64,000 nt of DNA, taken from positions 2,224,887 to 2,288,886 of the forward strand of contig NZ_CP031310.1 in NCBI RefSeq assembly GCF_004799665.1. Direction: 5' to 3'. Under the pieces are notes generated by a model. The model did no database searches. It saw only the letters and a list, made by a program, of their open reading frames with translations, and was not told the DNA's origin. The DNA is from Halapricum salinum (GTDB lineage: Archaea; Halobacteriota; Halobacteria; Halobacteriales; Haloarculaceae). Below are positions 61,535 through 64,000 of the stretch, one piece after another. Made by a program: the position numbers and the translations under genes. The stretch's first letter is position 1. Every line of letters begins with the position of its first letter.

Positions 61535-62713
61535 ATGTCGATCCTGATCACTGGCGGCGACGGCTACCTCGGCTGGCCCGCCGCACTGCGAATCGCTACC
61601 CGAACCGACGACCGCGTCGTCCTCGTGGACAACTTCGCCCGGCGCGAGTGGGTCGAGGAGGTCGGCTCGGTCAGTGCGGTGCCGATCGCCTCGATCGACG
61701 AGCGCATCGAAGCGGCCGAGGAGGTCCACGGCATCACGAACCTCTCGTTCGTCGAGGGCGACCTCACCGAGAAGGCCTTCGTCGACCAGCTGCTGGAAGT
61801 CCACGAGCCGGAGACGATCATCCACACGGCGGCCCAGCCCTCCGCGCCCTACAGCCAGATCAACGGCGAGCGGGCCAACTACACCCAGCACAACAACCTC
61901 CAGGCCACGCGCAACCTCCTGTGGGGGCTCGAAGAACACGACATGACCGACACCCACTTCGTCGAGACCACCACCACCGGGGTCTACGGCGCGCCCGAGT
62001 TCCCCATCCCCGAGGGTGGCGCGACGATGGAGAACCAGGGCGAGGAAGACGACGTTCCCTTCCCGGCGATGGCCGGTTCGTGGTACCACCTCACAAAGAG
62101 CCACGACGCGGCGAACCTGCGGCTGGCGAACTCGCAGTTCGACATCCCCATCTCGGACGTGCGCACCGCCATCACCTACGGGACCGAAGTCGACGAAACC
62201 CGCGCGGACCCCCGACTCAAGACCCGCTTCGACTTCGACTACTACTTCGGTGTCGTCGCCCACCGCTTCGCCGCCCAGGCCGTCGCGGGCTATCCCGTGA
62301 CTGTGTACGGCAAGGGCGAACAGCGCAAACCGTTCATCGCTCTGGAGGACGCCGTCGAGGGCCTCGCCCAGTTGGCGACGATGGACCCCGACGACCGACC
62401 CGCCGAGCACGTCGTCTACAACCAGGTCACGCGCGCTATCTCTATCGTCGAGATGGGCAACACCATCGCCGACGTGGCCAACGAGTATGACCTGGACGTG
62501 GAAGTCGAACACTTCGAGAACCCCCGCGACGAGGACGAAACCCACAAGATGGAGATCGAGAACGACCGTTACGCCGACCTCATCGGCGGCCAGTCGACCA
62601 CCTTCGAGGAAGGTATCACCGACGTCTTCGAGAGTCTCACTGACTATGCTGACCGGATCGAGGCCCGTGAGGACCGGTTCCTGCCAGGCGTTCTCGAACC
62701 CGACGAGGAATAA
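61535..62713 (+). CDS. UDP-sulfoquinovose synthase-like enzyme (SQD1/Agl3 type)
   Basis: The 392-residue protein begins MSILITGGDGYLGWPAALRI, the G-G-D-G-Y-x-G-W start typical of SQD1. IIHTAAQPSAPYSQINGERA, VETTTTGVYG and GSWYHLTKSHDAAN (Tyr-x3-Lys) follow the SQD1/Agl3 pattern. The enzyme forms UDP-sulfoquinovose from UDP-glucose and sulfite and uses a bound NAD. The galU gene in this window could provide its substrate. Sulfoquinovose occurs in archaeal N-glycans and sulfolipids. It overlaps the next gene by one base (TAATG). Confidence 0.88.
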   Translation: MSILITGGDGYLGWPAALRIATRTDDRVVLVDNFARREWVEEVGSVSAVPIASIDERIEAAEEVHGITNLSFVEGDLTEKAFVDQLLEVHEPETIIHTAAQPSAPYSQINGERANYTQHNNLQATRNLLWGLEEHDMTDTHFVETTTTGVYGAPEFPIPEGGATMENQGEEDDVPFPAMAGSWYHLTKSHDAANLRLANSQFDIPISDVRTAITYGTEVDETRADPRLKTRFDFDYYFGVVAHRFAAQAVAGYPVTVYGKGEQRKPFIALEDAVEGLAQLATMDPDDRPAEHVVYNQVTRAISIVEMGNTIADVANEYDLDVEVEHFENPRDEDETHKMEIENDRYADLIGGQSTTFEEGITDVFESLTDYADRIEAREDRFLPGVLEPDEE

Positions 62714-63651
62714 TGGACGTCCTGGTCACCGGCGGCTGCGGGTACATCGGGAGCGCCCTCCTGCCCCTGCTCCAGGACGAGGAGGGGGTCGAGGAGATAA
62801 CCGTGCTGGACTCCCTGGAGAGTGGCTCACCCCGAAATCTGCTGGAAGCCGAACTCGGCGAGGACCTCGCGTTCCGGCGGGGCGACGTCCGGGAGTACGG
62901 CGACGTCGAGAGCGCGATGCGCGGCGCGGACACGGTGATCCACCTCGCCGCGATCACCGGGGCGTCGAGCACGCACGACCGCCGCGAGGAGACGTTCGCG
63001 GTCAACCGCGACGGCTCGACCAACGTCTTCACCGCGGCCCAGAAGCTCGGCATCGAAAACGTCGTCTTCGCCTCCTCGTGTAACAACTACGGCCGAACCA
63101 CGAGCACCGATATCGACGAGGAGACGGAGATGGAGCCGCTGAACCCCTACGCCGAGACCAAGGTCGAATCCGAGCGTGACCTGGTCGCCCACGTCGAAGA
63201 CGGCAGCTTCGACGGGACGGCCCTCCGGATGGCGACGAACTTCGGCTATTCTCCGGGCGTGCGGTTCAATCTCGTCGTCAATCTGTTCGTCTTCCGCGCG
63301 CTGACGAACCGTCCCCTGACGGTGTACGGCGACGGGACGAACTGGCGGCCGTTCGTCCACGTCCGCGATGCCGCCCAAGCGTTCAAAGACGCGGCCTGCA
63401 ACCCCGGCGAGTGGACCCACCCGGTCTACAACGTCGGGAGCAACGAATCGAACTATCGAATCAGCGAGATCGCCGAGGTCGTCAGCGAAGAAGTCGGTGA
63501 CGTCGACATCACCTACCTCGAAGACGAACACCCCGGACCCTCCTATCACGTCAACTTCGACCGCGTGGCCGAGACGGGCTTCGAGACGGAGTGGACCCTT
63601 CGCGACGGGATTCGCGACCTCGCGAACACGCTGACAGAACGACAAGCATGA
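62713..63651 (+). CDS. NAD-dependent nucleotide-sugar epimerase/dehydratase
   Basis: The 312-residue extended SDR starts MDVLVTGGCGYIGSALLPLL. VVFASSCNNYGRTTSTDIDE has the serine strand and NPYAETKVESERDLVAHVED the Tyr-x3-Lys. The substrate region RMATNFGYSPGVRFNLVVNL and NWRPFVHVRDAAQAFKDAAC are typical. The Cys at residue 9 in the glycine motif is unusual. Reaction is unknown (epimerase or dehydratase). It is translationally coupled to the sulfoquinovose synthase gene and followed 25 bases later by another such gene. Confidence 0.85.
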   Translation: MDVLVTGGCGYIGSALLPLLQDEEGVEEITVLDSLESGSPRNLLEAELGEDLAFRRGDVREYGDVESAMRGADTVIHLAAITGASSTHDRREETFAVNRDGSTNVFTAAQKLGIENVVFASSCNNYGRTTSTDIDEETEMEPLNPYAETKVESERDLVAHVEDGSFDGTALRMATNFGYSPGVRFNLVVNLFVFRALTNRPLTVYGDGTNWRPFVHVRDAAQAFKDAACNPGEWTHPVYNVGSNESNYRISEIAEVVSEEVGDVDITYLEDEHPGPSYHVNFDRVAETGFETEWTLRDGIRDLANTLTERQA

Positions 63652-63676
63652 CCCACTCGAGGACACAGGAGCGAGT

Positions 63677-64000
63677 ATGACAGCAGACGACTTCCACGTC
63701 GCCGTGACCGGCGGTGCCGGCTACATCGGCAGCCGGGTCATCGATCGCCTTCGAACAGTGCATCCCGACTGGGACGTTACCGCACTGGACAACTTCTATC
63801 GCGGGGACGTCCGCCAGGTCGGCGACGTCGCAATCGAGCACGTCGACATCCGCGAGCGCGATCGCCTCGAAGACGCCCTCTCGGGCGCGGACGTCGTCCT
63901 CCACCTGGCTGCGATCAGCGGCGTCGACGACTGCAACGAGAATGCCGACCTCGCTCAGGCCGTGAACGTCGGCGGGACCGCCAACGTCGCGTGGTTCTGT
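63677..64000 (+). CDS. NAD-dependent epimerase/dehydratase, N-terminal part (cut by window end)
   Basis: ATG 63677 opens MTADDFHVAVTGGAGYIGSR and the frame remains open to the last base (108 residues). The Rossmann motif VTGGAGYIGSRVIDRL is complete. DVVLHLAAISGVDDCNENAD is the next conserved strand with LAAISGV. It is the third gene in a row in the operon after the sulfoquinovose synthase. The catalytic Tyr-x3-Lys lies outside the window, so its reaction cannot be judged. Confidence 0.85.
   Translation, partial: MTADDFHVAVTGGAGYIGSRVIDRLRTVHPDWDVTALDNFYRGDVRQVGDVAIEHVDIRERDRLEDALSGADVVLHLAAISGVDDCNENADLAQAVNVGGTANVAWFC

Noticed and set aside
1-64000. CRISPR arrays, rRNA and tRNA genes
   Set aside because: No regularly spaced identical repeats and no tRNA- or rRNA-like stretches were recognised by eye. 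A tRNAscan/Infernal run would be needed to exclude small ones.

Overview
The window is high-GC haloarchaeal DNA (Halobacteria). The proteins are acidic, exported proteins carry twin-arginine signals, promoters have archaeal TATA boxes, several genes start a few bases from their predicted transcription start, and one gene is a clear halorhodopsin. I cannot name the genus. No rRNA, tRNA or CRISPR array was recognised.

Bases 1-6.3 kb hold a truncated hypothetical gene, a Tat lipoprotein, a beta-propeller of arylsulfotransferase type, a YadA-head-like beta-roll protein with a C-terminal coiled coil (plus a decayed copy of part of it just upstream), and two overlapping glycosyltransferases. Bases 6.6-16.7 kb are a starch-degradation region. 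It has a Tat-exported GH13 amylase, then a HEPN/MNT toxin-antitoxin pair, then a 1585-residue Tat-exported GH13 enzyme with three glucodextranase-C-like modules and a C-terminal dockerin. That enzyme overlaps by one base a cohesin-PKD-PQQ-propeller protein without a signal peptide. This looks like a minimal archaeal 'amylosome'. Sequences resembling IS200/IS605 ends follow both amylase units.

Bases 16.7-25.2 kb are a conflict island: a TumE/TumA-type module whose toxin is broken by a double-hairpin insertion, an AbiE-like HTH/nucleotidyltransferase pair, a SWIM zinc-finger protein, a MITE-like element, and a divergent pair made of an AAA+ ATPase and a DUF4157 (eCIS-core) protein, followed by a frameshifted unknown gene. 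No contractile tube or sheath genes are in the window.

Bases 25.4-53.7 kb are a large surface-glycan locus: galU and an epimerase/decarboxylase, a sensor kinase and a GT87-like membrane protein enclosed between two direct 597-bp copies of the galU 5' region, a DUF4330 protein, a polymerase-like membrane protein, an ABC flippase, many GT2/GT4 enzymes, FkbM methyltransferase, sulfatase-superfamily enzymes, an AsnB-like amidotransferase, polysaccharide deacetylase, a GINT1-like protein, the initiating sugar-phosphate transferase and an aldo/keto reductase. The stretch 37.1-43.9 kb is markedly AT-richer and looks recently acquired.

Bases 53.7-58.5 kb hold an RND/MMPL exporter, a winged-helix/zinc-ribbon regulator and a SAM methyltransferase. 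The exporter and methyltransferase share a two-box regulatory arrangement with identical 98-bp spacing. Bases 58.6-64 kb contain a membrane protein, an epimerase, halorhodopsin with a candidate Bat-type upstream element, a UDP-sulfoquinovose synthase and two more epimerases, the last cut by the window end. GalU (UDP-glucose) and the sulfoquinovose synthase could act in one pathway to decorate the surface glycan.
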